From Rhodospirillaceae bacterium (GTDB lineage Bacteria > Pseudomonadota > Alphaproteobacteria > GCA-2731375), in NCBI GenBank assembly GCA_002731375.1, contig PCBT01000054.1, positions 24,196 to 56,847 of the forward strand: 32,652 nt of DNA. The letters are read 5' to 3'. The notes beneath the pieces are model-generated. The model was not told where the DNA came from. It was given only the letters and a program-made list of their open reading frames with translations, and made no database searches. Shown here in pieces: positions 24,808 through 32,652 of the stretch; within the stretch, counting starts at the first letter, position 1, and the number at the start of each line of letters is the position of its first letter. The translations under genes were made by a program, and so were the position numbers.

Positions 24808-25062
24808 CTAAACCCTGCCTGCCGCCGCGCGGCTGGCCATGCCGCCTTGTTTGCTGATCTCCTTGTGATAGGCGGCGTTGAACAGCAGATAGCTGCCGCA
24901 GCGGGCGCAATCAACGTCGTAGCCGTAACAACAGAATGTCTGCTCAAAATTGCCGTCATCGCCAACGTACAACGTCAAGGTTTGGCTGTGAATGGGGCAG
25001 TTCTCGCCGCCTGTACCGGTATAAGCCATCGCCCGAAACAATGTTCTAGCGGCGCTCAGTCG
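24808..25062 (-). pseudogene. Cys-rich C-terminal gene fragment, possibly Fe-S binding
   Basis: A minus-strand frame joined directly to the end of the enoyl-CoA hydratase remnant reads AARTLFRAMAYTGTGGENCP, IHSQTLTLYVGDDGNFEQ, then FCCYGYDVDCARCGSYLLF and ends at 24808. The segment has five cysteines with a CC...DCARC pattern and an HSQ motif, which looks like the auxiliary metal or Fe-S region of a larger redox enzyme. A radical-SAM SPASM-like tail is a guess. It has no start of its own in the window that fits, so it is probably the 3' end of a gene whose front was deleted when the hydratase was joined to it. Confidence 0.45.
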
Positions 25063-25473
25063 CGCTGAACTGGGCGTTTTTGGCGCAGATCCGGATATCG
25101 GCCAGCATCGCCCTTTCCATTCCGGCGGCGACCACATAGCCATTCACGGCGGCGATAAACGGCTTGAAGATGTCGGCCCGCTTGGTACAGCCGCAATAGC
25201 CTTCACAATTGTAGATATCCTGGCGGTACTTTCGTAATCAGTAAATTCGAAATTGTTGGCGGCGGCATCTTCTAGGTCCCAACCAGCGCAAAAGGCTTTG
25301 TCGCCAGCCCCGGTGATAATCGACACCAGGGCATCATCATCGCGAAAGTCTTTCCAGGCGGCTTTCAATTCGTCGTTCATGACGGAGTTCCTGGCGTTGC
25401 GCCGTTCGGGTCGGTTCAAGGTGATGGTGGCGATATGGTCCACCTTTTCATACTTGATGGTCTGATAATACAT
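25046..25473 (-). pseudogene. Enoyl-CoA hydratase/isomerase, frameshifted and 3'-truncated
   Basis: The gene starts at ATG 25473 (MYYQTIKYEKVDHIATITLNRPERRNA), a normal crotonase N-terminus, and continues through ITGAGDKAFCAGWDLEDAA (oxyanion loop 1). Near 25225-25235 the frame shifts by one base. In the next frame the family pattern resumes with YNCEGYCGCTKRADIFKPFI, then AAVNGYVVAAGMERAMLADIRICAKNAQFSATE, and a stop follows at 25046-25048. The last two thirds of the C-terminal part are missing, and the sequence turns into an unrelated Cys-rich frame. The protein as written would be inactive. The first oxyanion motif, with Cys before AGWD, is intact. Confidence 0.8.
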
Positions 25474-25948
25474 GGCGGCTACTCCTTTGCCTATGCAAGA
25501 ACAATTAATGTACCCCATGGTGGCAATTGCCCAATAACGCGGCAATCCCCCAAACCAAGCCGATAATAGATGGAATTCACCTGCCCTTGAACGTCAAATG
25601 CCCTTTTTTGGCGCTGCATAGGGGCGAATAACCTTAGAAGAACATACGGGGAACACGATCTCGCCACATTGTTTCTCTAGGCTGTCGGCTGGATTTACAG
25701 ATTAAGCGGGTTTTGCTTGGCTTTTCCATTTGTAGCAACACTTCAGGACCCCAAATTTTGACTTTAAAGGTTCCCGGTAATTATTTGTTTAGTCATTGAC
25801 GCCCATAAAATGGCATGATATCCCATAAAAGCCCAAATTAGGTATCGTGGCGTGGACTATTTTTGGCGTCTATAGCTGCTGCACTGAGATGGAGCGATAA
25901 GGCGTTAACCGAAGACCTTAAGCGAGGACAAGAAACGGGGGTTTGGTC
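25474..25948 (+). promoter_or_regulatory. dcw cluster leader region
   Basis: This 475-base stretch between the enoyl-CoA hydratase remnant and mraZ holds no convincing gene. It is AT-richer than its surroundings from about 25700 on. Its notable content is the MraZ-box array and overlapping promoter at 25796-25835. The remaining 5' part (25474-25790) shows nothing I can interpret. The mRNA leader from the predicted promoter to mraZ would be about 115 bases. Confidence 0.5.
25796..25835 (+). promoter_or_regulatory. Predicted mraZ promoter overlapped by four MraZ boxes
   Basis: The minus strand reads TGGGCTTTTA, TGGGATATCA, TGCCATTTTA, TGGGC. These are four copies of a TGGG-type box at exact 10-base steps, with the third degenerate; the CCCA cores on the plus strand begin at 25802, 25822 and 25832, and the degenerate copy at 25812. 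MraZ is known to bind TGGGN boxes spaced by 5 bases. On the plus strand TTGACG at 25796-25801, 17 bases and TATCCC at 25819-25824 make a plausible sigma70-type promoter that the boxes cover. Autorepression by MraZ is inferred from family knowledge. Confidence 0.7.
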
Positions 25949-26428
25949 GTGGCACTGTTTTTGTCGCGGTTTGATAACAAGGTGGACCGCAAGGGGCGGG
26001 TTTCCGTGCCTGCGTCTTTCCGCGCCGATTTGACCTCCGATGCCTTCGCTGGCGTTGTCGCCTTTCCCTCGCCCGGCAACGACGGCGCCATTGACGGTTG
26101 CGACATTGAGCGGATGAAACAGCTGGCCGAAGGCATCGACAGCTTCAATCCGTTCTCCAATGAATATGGCGATCTCGCCACCGCTATTCTGACCAAGTCC
26201 CATCGCCTGCCCTTTGATGGCGAGGGGCGGATCATCCTGCCGCAGCAATTGCTGACCTATGCGGGCATTACCAACATGGCGACCTTCGCGGGCCGAGGCG
26301 CCACTTTCCAGATCTGGGCGCCCGAGGCCTATGAAGCCTACGAGGCCGAGGCGACCGAGCGGGCCGAGGCGCAAGCCGGCAAGTTCGAATTACAGCGCCG
26401 CGACAAGATGGGGGAGGGGGATCGATGA
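25949..26428 (+). CDS. mraZ: Transcriptional regulator MraZ
   Basis: MraZ binds DNA boxes upstream of its own operon and represses the dcw cluster. The GTG at 25949 is chosen because GGGGG lies seven bases before it and it gives the family-standard MALFLSRFDNKVDRKGRVSVPASFR; a TTG six bases upstream is less likely. The 159-residue protein has two AbrB-like repeats, the second with HRLPFDGEGRIILPQQLLTYAGI. Its stop overlaps the rsmH start by ATGA. Confidence 0.95.
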   Translation: MALFLSRFDNKVDRKGRVSVPASFRADLTSDAFAGVVAFPSPGNDGAIDGCDIERMKQLAEGIDSFNPFSNEYGDLATAILTKSHRLPFDGEGRIILPQQLLTYAGITNMATFAGRGATFQIWAPEAYEAYEAEATERAEAQAGKFELQRRDKMGEGDR

Positions 26429-27426
26429 GGCAGAATCCCGCTCCCCATATCCCGGCCATGCTGAACGAAGTCCTGGCAGGCTTGGCGCTGCGCGATGGCG
26501 GTATTTATGTGGATGGCACCTTTGGTGCCGGCGGCTATTCGGGGGCGATCCTTGATGCCGCCGATTGCCGGCTGATCGCCATCGACCGGGATCCCGATGC
26601 CGTGGCGGCGGGTGCCTCGGCGGTGGCGAAATATGATGGCCGCCTGACCTTGGTGCAGGGCCGCTTTTCCGAAATGCAGCAATTGGCGGCCGAGGCCGGC
26701 GCCCCCCAGGTGCAGGGCGTGACCCTGGATTTGGGTGTCTCCTCCATGCAGCTGGACCAGGCCAGCCGGGGCTTTTCCTTTGCCGCCGATGGGCCCTTGG
26801 ACATGCGCATGTCGAAACGCGGAGAAAGTGCCGCCGACGTGGTCAACAGCCGGGACCAGGACGAGTTGGCCGATATCATTTATCACTATGGTGACGAGCG
26901 CCGCTCCCGCACCGTCGCCCGCGCTATTATTCGGGCCCGCGAGGCCGCCCCCATCGAACGTACGTCGGCCCTGGCCGAGATCGTCGCCAAGGCCGTGGGG
27001 CCGGCAGGTCGAGGCAACAAGAAAGGCGGCAAGCGTATTCATCCCGCTACCCGCACCTTCCAGGCGTTGCGCATTTACGTGAACAGCGAGATTGAGGAAC
27101 TGCGCCTTGGCCTTGCCGCGGCGGAGCGTTTGTTGGCGCCCCAGGGCTGGTTGGCCGTGGTTTCGTTCCACTCCCTGGAAGACCGGGAGGTGAAGCAATT
27201 CCTCAGCCAGCGGGCCGGCTTGCAACCCGGCGGTTCCCGCCACCGCCCGCCCAATGAGGATCAACGCCCCATTACTTTTCATCTTCCCCGCCGTGGAGCC
27301 GTGAAGCCCAAGGAAGCGGAAATGGCCGTCAACCCCCGGGCCCGTTCGGCCCGTTTGCGGGTGGCGCAGCGCACCGATGTTCCAGCCAATGTTATCCCCG
27401 CTAATGATGTGGAGGCGGCGTTATGA
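26425..27426 (+). CDS. rsmH: 16S rRNA (cytosine1402-N4)-methyltransferase RsmH
   Basis: This SAM-dependent enzyme (formerly MraW) methylates N4 of C1402 of 16S rRNA. The 333-residue protein has HIPAMLNEVLAGL at the start, the SAM loop VDGTFGAGGYSGAIL (29-43), IDRDPDA, TLDLGVSSMQLD, GFSFAADGPLDMRM, the conserved TRTFQALRIYVNSEIEEL and WLAVVSFHSLEDR. It overlaps mraZ and ftsL by 4 bases each, consistent with one polycistronic mRNA. Confidence 0.97.
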   Translation: MRQNPAPHIPAMLNEVLAGLALRDGGIYVDGTFGAGGYSGAILDAADCRLIAIDRDPDAVAAGASAVAKYDGRLTLVQGRFSEMQQLAAEAGAPQVQGVTLDLGVSSMQLDQASRGFSFAADGPLDMRMSKRGESAADVVNSRDQDELADIIYHYGDERRSRTVARAIIRAREAAPIERTSALAEIVAKAVGPAGRGNKKGGKRIHPATRTFQALRIYVNSEIEELRLGLAAAERLLAPQGWLAVVSFHSLEDREVKQFLSQRAGLQPGGSRHRPPNEDQRPITFHLPRRGAVKPKEAEMAVNPRARSARLRVAQRTDVPANVIPANDVEAAL

Positions 27427-27863
27427 GATGGCCCATCACCGTTGTCGTGCTGCTGTTGGTTCTGGCCGTATCGCTTGGCCTGTACCGACTGGAATCCGAG
27501 GTTCAGCAATTGGAGCGGGACCTGGCGGTTTCAACCGCGAAGGTCGAGGACAACTATCGTGACAGCCGCATCCTGGCCGCGGAATCGAGTTTCCTGAGCC
27601 AACCCAGCCGTTTGCAGGCTCTGGCCCAGCGCCATCTGGCCCTGCGCCCCATGGCGATCACACAGGTCGGCACTCTGGCGAGCTTACCCCTAAAGGCAAA
27701 GGCGGCGGATACCAAGGATGCCGGCAGCAAAGCCGCTAATTTGCCTGATGGCAAGGCACGTGGCGATGGCGCCGAGAAAGGCCCGCCCGTACCGGGCTGG
27801 AAACCGCGCAAGCCACGGCGCGGTGAGCGGATCGTCCTGGCCAGCAGCAGGAGGCCGCAATGA
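27423..27863 (+). CDS. ftsL: FtsL-like cell division protein
   Basis: The 146-residue protein has a short N-terminal cytoplasmic stub, one membrane segment (ITVVVLLLVLAVSLGLY) and a periplasmic coiled coil with leucine spacing (RLESEVQQLERDLAVSTAKVED). FtsL links FtsB/FtsQ and FtsWI in the divisome. The remaining tail is Lys/Gly/Pro rich and low complexity. Sequence conservation in this family is weak, so the assignment rests on topology and on its place between rsmH and ftsI. Overlaps both neighbours by 4 bases. Confidence 0.88.
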   Translation: MRWPITVVVLLLVLAVSLGLYRLESEVQQLERDLAVSTAKVEDNYRDSRILAAESSFLSQPSRLQALAQRHLALRPMAITQVGTLASLPLKAKAADTKDAGSKAANLPDGKARGDGAEKGPPVPGWKPRKPRRGERIVLASSRRPQ

Positions 27864-29632
27864 CACTGCCCGCCACGTCATACCAAGGCCCTGTGCCTCT
27901 TACGGGCGGTCTTGAAGCCGAGATTGAAGATGACACTCATTTGGTGGGCAGCAAGGCCCAGGCGATCCGCATTGGCCGAATCCGGCTGCTGACTGTGGCC
28001 CTGGTGTTCGCCGTCAGCTTTTCAGTCCTGGCCGGCCGTTTGATCGAATTGACCGTCATTCGCGAGCCGGGCCAGTCCCTGGCCTCCACTGCCGCCGCGC
28101 CTACGAAGTCCACCGCCGGGCGGGCCGATATCGTGGACCGGAACGGTATCTTGTTGGCGACCAACCTGTTGACCGCATCCCTGTATGCCGACGCCAGATC
28201 GGTGCCCGATGCGGCCAAGGCGGCGCGGCGCGTGGTTGGCGTGCTGCCGGAATTAAGCCTTGCGGCGGTTCAGGAACGTCTCTCTTCGAACCGTGCTTTT
28301 GTCTGGCTGAAGCGGAATCTGACGCCGTCACAACAGGCGGCGGTCAACGGCTTGGGCATTCCGGGTTTGCATTTTCGCGATGAGCAGCGACGCCTGTACC
28401 CCCATGGCTCCCTCGAATCCCATGTCCTTGGTTTCACGGATGTGGATGGCAACGGCATCTCGGGCATGGAGAAATATTTCGATCAGGAGATGCGCGACCG
28501 CGGCCCCAGGGGCCAGGCTTTGCAGGTCTCGCTTGATGTGCGGGTCCAGCACGTATTGCGCGACGAACTATCGGAGGCTATGGGCCGTTTTCGGACCAAG
28601 GGCGCCGCCGGCCTGGTATTGAACGCCAATACGGGTGAGATTTTGGGCCTGGTCTCATTGCCGGATTTTGATCCCAATCATCCCTCTGCCGCGCCGGCCT
28701 TGGCGCGTTTCAATCGCGCCACCAAGGGCGTCTACGAACTGGGCTCGGTTTTCAAGGTATTGACCGTGGCCATGGCGCTGGACAGCGGCGCCACGAAAAT
28801 ACGCGGCGGCTATGACGCCACCAAGCCGATCCGCGTGGCTCGCTATACCATTCGCGACAGCCATGCCAAGAAGCGCTGGTTGTCGGTGCCGGAAATTCTA
28901 ATCTATTCCTCCAACATTGGCGCCGCCAAAATGGCCCTGGACGTAGGTCGCGACGGGCAGCGCCAGTACCTCGACCGTTTTGGCCTGCTGGGCCGGCCCA
29001 GTTTAGAATTGCCTGAAGTTGGCATGCCCATCACGCCGGCCCGTTGGGGTGATATCTCGACCATGACGGCGGCCTATGGCCATGGCCTGGCGGTCTCTCC
29101 GGTGCAATTCGCTTCTGCCTTCGCGGCCATGGTCAATGGCGGCGTCCTACTGCCCGCTACCCTGATCAAGCGCAAGCCTGGCGAGCGCACGGTTGGCGTC
29201 CAGGTAATCTCCGAACGGACCTCGAACCAGTTGCGCCGTCTGCTCCGTGCCGTGGTCGAAAAAGGTACCGGGCGCAAGGCACAGGCGCCGGGCTATCTGG
29301 TGGGTGGGAAAACTGGCACGGCTGAAAAGGCCGGTGCCGGGGGTTATCGCCGCAAGGCCTTGATTTCCTCTTTCGTTGCCGCCTTTCCCATGACCGCGCC
29401 GAAGTATGTCGTCTACCTGCTGTTGGATGAACCGCAGGGCGATGTGGAAACCCATGGCTATGCCACGGCCGGCTGGACGGCGGCGCCCTTGACCAGCCGG
29501 GTGGTCAGCCGGATCGCGCCAATTCTTGGCGTCCGGCCTCAGGACAACGAATCAGCACCCGTGCAACGGGCCATGGCGTTACCATTGTATAGCCGGGTCG
29601 ACAGCCGGGGCCGGAACATTGCGGTTAACTGA
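27860..29632 (+). CDS. ftsI: Septal peptidoglycan transpeptidase FtsI (PBP3)
   Basis: FtsI crosslinks septal peptidoglycan. The 590-residue protein has a cytoplasmic tail, a single membrane segment (about 43-60), a pedestal domain with GRADIVDRNGILLATNL, and a C-terminal penicillin-binding domain. Catalytic motifs: Ser296-x-x-Lys299 in YELGSVFKVL, SSN at 350-352, and KTGTAEK (KTG 484-486). The PGSxxK proline is replaced (ELGSVFK), which is common in alphaproteobacteria. murE starts 14 bases before its stop. Confidence 0.97.
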   Translation: MTLPATSYQGPVPLTGGLEAEIEDDTHLVGSKAQAIRIGRIRLLTVALVFAVSFSVLAGRLIELTVIREPGQSLASTAAAPTKSTAGRADIVDRNGILLATNLLTASLYADARSVPDAAKAARRVVGVLPELSLAAVQERLSSNRAFVWLKRNLTPSQQAAVNGLGIPGLHFRDEQRRLYPHGSLESHVLGFTDVDGNGISGMEKYFDQEMRDRGPRGQALQVSLDVRVQHVLRDELSEAMGRFRTKGAAGLVLNANTGEILGLVSLPDFDPNHPSAAPALARFNRATKGVYELGSVFKVLTVAMALDSGATKIRGGYDATKPIRVARYTIRDSHAKKRWLSVPEILIYSSNIGAAKMALDVGRDGQRQYLDRFGLLGRPSLELPEVGMPITPARWGDISTMTAAYGHGLAVSPVQFASAFAAMVNGGVLLPATLIKRKPGERTVGVQVISERTSNQLRRLLRAVVEKGTGRKAQAPGYLVGGKTGTAEKAGAGGYRRKALISSFVAAFPMTAPKYVVYLLLDEPQGDVETHGYATAGWTAAPLTSRVVSRIAPILGVRPQDNESAPVQRAMALPLYSRVDSRGRNIAVN

Positions 29633-31082
29633 ACTGATGGGGAACAACGTAAGCCAGTTGGCGGATAGGGATATTACTGGACTCACGGCGGATAGCCGCC
29701 TGGTCGAGCCCGGCTATCTGTTCGCCGCCCTGCCCAGCAGTATCGCCGACAATGCAATCAATGGCGGCGATTTTGTGCTTGAGGCGATCCACCGAGGTGC
29801 GGCCGCTCTGTTGGGTCCACCTGGTTTGGCGGCAAAGCTGGACATCACTGCTGATGTGCCAATCATCGAGGACGAAGAACCACGCCGCCGCCTCTCTCAA
29901 CTGGCGGCGCGCTTTTTTGCCGGCCAGCCCGAGACCACCGTGGCGGTAACGGGCACGTCGGGAAAAAGCTCGGTTGCTGATTTTGTGCGCCAGATTTGGG
30001 TTGCCATGGGCCGCTCGGGCGCCAGTCTGGGGACTTTGGGCGTCAACTCCGGACCCTTGCGGCGAAAATTGGCTCATACCACGCCGGATCCGGTTGTCCT
30101 GCATGAAGCCTTGCGCGATCTGGCCGATGCGGGCGTGGATTATCTGGCGCTCGAGGCCTCTAGCCATGGCTTAGAGCAACGGCGCCTGGATTGGGTCAAG
30201 GTGATGGTCGCGGCCTTCACCAATCTATCCCGTGACCATTTGGACTATCATGCGGATGAGAAAGCCTATCTGCAGGCCAAGCTGCACCTGTTCAACGTCG
30301 TCATGGCGCCGGGCGGTACCGCCGTGCTGCCGGCCTCGTCCAGCCTGACGGCGCGATTGCGCGACGCTTGTCAGGCACGAAAGCACAATATTCTGACCTT
30401 CGGCGTGGGTGGCGATGTCGATCTGCGGCACCGTGAGATGGTTGGCTATGGGCAGCGATTGATAATTTCGGCCATGGGCCGGCAGGCCGTGCTGGATCTG
30501 CCGCTGATCGGTGCCTTCCAGGCCGAGAATGTGCTTTGCGCCATTGCCCTTGTCTTGGCCTGTGGTGAAAATCCTGACGCAGTACTGCCCGCCGCCGCGT
30601 ATCTGACCGGTGTGCCGGGACGTTTGCAGGCGGTTGCCAGACCAGCGGATAAAGGCGGCGTCTTTATCGACTACGCTCACAAGCCCGAGGCCCTACGCGC
30701 CGCCATCACCGCCCTGCGGCCCCATGCCAAGGGGCAACTGGTCGTGGTCTTTGGCTGCGGCGGTGACCGGGACCGTGGCAAACGGCCCTTGATGGGCCGC
30801 ATCGCAACCGATCTGGCCGATAAGGTCATTATTACAGACGACAACCCGCGCAGCGAGACGCCTGGGGCTATCCGGGCCGAAATTCTTTCTGATTGCCCTG
30901 GTGGCATCGAGATCGGGGACCGTGGCCAAGCCATCGCCACTGCCATCGCAACGCTGACCCCGGATGACGTTCTGTTGATTGCCGGCAAGGGGCATGAGAC
31001 CGGACAGACCATCGCCGGTGTCACCCATCCCTTCGATGACGGACAGGTCGCCGCGCGCATTTTGGCGGGAGGTGATCCATGA
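29619..31082 (+). CDS. murE: UDP-MurNAc-L-Ala-D-Glu:meso-diaminopimelate ligase MurE
   Basis: MurE adds the third amino acid to the peptidoglycan stem. I take TTG 29619 as start, since it gives the family-typical MRLTELMG and overlaps ftsI; ATG 29637 would drop this. The 487-residue protein has DSRLVEPGYLFAA, the ATP loop TGTSGKSS (111-118, versus usual GTNGKTS), ALEASSHGL, and DDNPR at 407-411, the meso-DAP signature. This agrees with dapB in the window. Overlaps murF by 4 bases. Confidence 0.95.
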   Translation: MRLTELMGNNVSQLADRDITGLTADSRLVEPGYLFAALPSSIADNAINGGDFVLEAIHRGAAALLGPPGLAAKLDITADVPIIEDEEPRRRLSQLAARFFAGQPETTVAVTGTSGKSSVADFVRQIWVAMGRSGASLGTLGVNSGPLRRKLAHTTPDPVVLHEALRDLADAGVDYLALEASSHGLEQRRLDWVKVMVAAFTNLSRDHLDYHADEKAYLQAKLHLFNVVMAPGGTAVLPASSSLTARLRDACQARKHNILTFGVGGDVDLRHREMVGYGQRLIISAMGRQAVLDLPLIGAFQAENVLCAIALVLACGENPDAVLPAAAYLTGVPGRLQAVARPADKGGVFIDYAHKPEALRAAITALRPHAKGQLVVVFGCGGDRDRGKRPLMGRIATDLADKVIITDDNPRSETPGAIRAEILSDCPGGIEIGDRGQAIATAIATLTPDDVLLIAGKGHETGQTIAGVTHPFDDGQVAARILAGGDP

Positions 31083-32503
31083 CCGCCGCCGCTCTGTGGC
31101 AAACCGCGGAGGCCGCCGTCGCCTGCGACGGCCAATACAACGGTGACTGGCAAGCCGATGGCGTCTCCATCGACAGCCGGACGGTCCGAGCTGGCGATCT
31201 GTTTGTGGCCATCCAGGGACCGAACTTTGATGGCCATGGCTTTGTCGCCGATGCCTTGGCCCGTGGCGCCGCCGCCGCCATGGTCAGCCGCGAGATCGAT
31301 GGCCTGGACCCCGCCGCGCCTTTGTTGCGGGTCGGCGATACCCTGGCTGGGTTGGAAGCACTGGGCCGGGCCGCGCGGGAACGTAGTGGCGCAAGGATCA
31401 CGGCGGTTACGGGCAGCGTCGGCAAGACGGGCATCAAGCAGGCATTGTATCAGGCCCTGGCCCGAAGCGCGCCGACCCATGCCTCGATAGGCAATCTGAA
31501 CAATCATTGGGGCGCGCCGCTAAGCTTGGCGCGAATGCCCGCCCACAGCCGCTATGGTGTTTTTGAATTGGGCATGAACCATGCCGGTGAAATCGCGCCA
31601 TTGAGCTGCATGGTGCGCCCGCATGTGGCGATCATCACCAATGTGGAGCCGGTACATCTGGAATTCTTTTCTTCGTTAAGCCAGATAGCCGATGCCAAGG
31701 CGGAGATTTTCGAAGGGCTGGAGCCGGGCGGCGTGGCGATCCTGAACCGCGATAATGCTCACTATGATCATTTGAAACGGGCGGCCGAGGCAGCTGGCGT
31801 CGGCCGGATTATTTCCTTTGGTGCGCACGAGGATGCCCAGGCGCGCCTGATTGGTCTGGCTCAGCACGCCGCCTGCAACTGTATCTCCGCCGATATCAAT
31901 GGTCAGGCCGTGACCTATAAAGTCGGTGCACCGGGCCGCCACTGGGCCATCAACAGCCTTGCCGTTCTCGCCGCCGTGCGGGCCCTGGATGCGGATTTGG
32001 GGCTGGCTGCCCTGGCCATGGCCGAGGTGGCCGCGCCCAAGGGACGGGGCGAACGTAACCGCATCGCCTTCGATGACGGTGATTTACTGATCATCGACGA
32101 AAGCTATAACGCCTCGCCCATCGCTATGGCGGCGGCGATTGAAACCCTGGGCGCGGTGGAGGTGGCCGCTCCAGGCCGGCGTATTGCCGTATTGGGCGAT
32201 ATGCTGGAATTAGGTGAAACAGCGCCGGCACTGCATGCCGCCTTGGCCCCAGCGCTGGCCGATGCCGGGGTTGACCAGGTTTTTGCCTGTGGACCGCATA
32301 TGGCTGAACTGTTCGATACCCTGCCGAAACATATGCGCGGCGCCCACGAGGCGGCGTCGAAGACATTGCTAACGAAGGTCACGGCCAGCGTCCGGCCCGG
32401 CGATACCGTATTGGTGAAAGGCTCTTTGGGCCTGAACATGGCGCCCATCGTGCTGGCCTTGCTGGCCTTGGGCAATGCCGATCCAGCAGCGGTCAGCGGA
32501 TAG
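31079..32503 (+). CDS. murF: UDP-MurNAc-tripeptide:D-Ala-D-Ala ligase MurF
   Basis: MurF adds D-Ala-D-Ala to the UDP-MurNAc-tripeptide. The 474-residue protein has the start region [23 protein letters not shown] loop TGSVGKTG (111-118), the following [37 protein letters not shown] and the C-terminal [11 protein letters not shown] with VLGDMLELG, all as in MurF. The ATGA overlap with murE indicates coupling. mraY follows after 8 bases. Confidence 0.96.
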   Translation: MTAAALWQTAEAAVACDGQYNGDWQADGVSIDSRTVRAGDLFVAIQGPNFDGHGFVADALARGAAAAMVSREIDGLDPAAPLLRVGDTLAGLEALGRAARERSGARITAVTGSVGKTGIKQALYQALARSAPTHASIGNLNNHWGAPLSLARMPAHSRYGVFELGMNHAGEIAPLSCMVRPHVAIITNVEPVHLEFFSSLSQIADAKAEIFEGLEPGGVAILNRDNAHYDHLKRAAEAAGVGRIISFGAHEDAQARLIGLAQHAACNCISADINGQAVTYKVGAPGRHWAINSLAVLAAVRALDADLGLAALAMAEVAAPKGRGERNRIAFDDGDLLIIDESYNASPIAMAAAIETLGAVEVAAPGRRIAVLGDMLELGETAPALHAALAPALADAGVDQVFACGPHMAELFDTLPKHMRGAHEAASKTLLTKVTASVRPGDTVLVKGSLGLNMAPIVLALLALGNADPAAVSG

Positions 32504-32511
32504 GGGGGGCG

Positions 32512-32652
32512 ATGTTATTTAACCTACTCTATCCCTTGGCCGAAGATTTTCAGATCTTCAATCTGTTTCGCTATCTGACCTTTCGCACCGGCGCGGCGGT
32601 GATGACGGCATTGATCATTAGTTTTATTCTGGGCCCGCCCCTGATCCGCTGG
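32512..32652 (+). CDS. mraY: Phospho-MurNAc-pentapeptide transferase MraY, 3'-truncated by the window edge
   Basis: ATG 32512 follows a GGGGGGG run that serves as ribosome binding site. The 47 visible residues include [33 protein letters not shown] and [13 protein letters not shown], which match the N-terminus and first membrane segment of MraY. MraY transfers phospho-MurNAc-pentapeptide to undecaprenyl phosphate, making lipid I. The rest lies beyond the window. Confidence 0.93.
   Translation, partial: MLFNLLYPLAEDFQIFNLFRYLTFRTGAAVMTALIISFILGPPLIRW

Noticed and set aside
26338-27282. Long antisense open frame opposite rsmH
   Set aside because: Antisense frame of a GC-rich gene with no recognisable domain; the sense strand encodes a clear RsmH. 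Similar antisense frames opposite metA, the CoA ligase and murE/murF were rejected for the same reason.

Overview
The window reads as a chromosomal segment of a free-living Gram-negative alphaproteobacterium, plausibly a Rhodospirillales relative. The evidence is a dcw (division and cell wall) cluster in the order mraZ-rsmH-ftsL-ftsI-murE-murF-mraY, a MurE with the meso-diaminopimelate motif, a bacterial type A RNase P RNA, a MetA-type homoserine acyltransferase, and GC-rich genes that often overlap by ATGA. The lineage is an inference from gene content and protein flavour; no rRNA is present.

Layout. 1-1518: 3' part of a heparinase II/III-like gene. 1531-3007: dapB-nth operon on the minus strand. 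3130-4862: a phosphatase-like protein that has lost all its metal-binding motifs, then metA, whose Glu111 predicts acetyl-CoA rather than succinyl-CoA use. 4868-7851: minus-strand operon of an aminotransferase, a DenD-like epimerase/dehydrogenase and a DHRS6-like SDR. 7893-8801: cation efflux protein. 8952-11167: acyl-CoA dehydrogenase and quinone oxidoreductase-like MDR. 11157-11639: exported SNase-fold protein with a degenerate active site. 11711-13537: feruloyl-CoA-synthase-like ligase. 13524-14709: PAS/histidine kinase gene split by a frameshift. 14797-16530: CysQ and an SDR separated by a long palindromic element. 16605-18045: SPFH (QmcA/stomatin) plus NfeD pair. 18150-18632: small protein with a possible HTH. 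18642-19029: broken peroxiredoxin. 19142-20053: DsbD alpha-domain protein. 20152-20754: YqgE/AlgH. 20832-22240: ArsR regulator and COG0701 permease behind a perfect palindromic operator. 22313-24379: fdhD, mobA and an AmpD-like amidase. 24396-24802: rnpB. 24808-25473: remnants of an enoyl-CoA hydratase and a Cys-rich protein. 25474-25948: dcw leader with four MraZ-box-like repeats at a 10-bp period. 25949-32652: the dcw cluster.

The genes share a few themes. DapB supplies the diaminopimelate pathway, MurE uses it, and the AmpD-like amidase can recycle peptidoglycan. FdhD and MobA serve molybdoenzyme maturation. The acyl-CoA dehydrogenase, MDR and CoA ligase suggest aromatic or fatty acid catabolism. 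Three loci between 13.5 and 25.5 kb are broken (kinase, peroxiredoxin, enoyl-CoA hydratase), and two more proteins look like pseudoenzymes (3130-3897, 11157-11639). This suggests ongoing gene decay or, for the single-base lesions, assembly error. I found no CRISPR array, prophage, transposase or tRNA. No multi-gene system that I could call clearly new is present; the best candidates for novelty are the dead phosphatase beside metA and the nested palindrome at 15652-15765.
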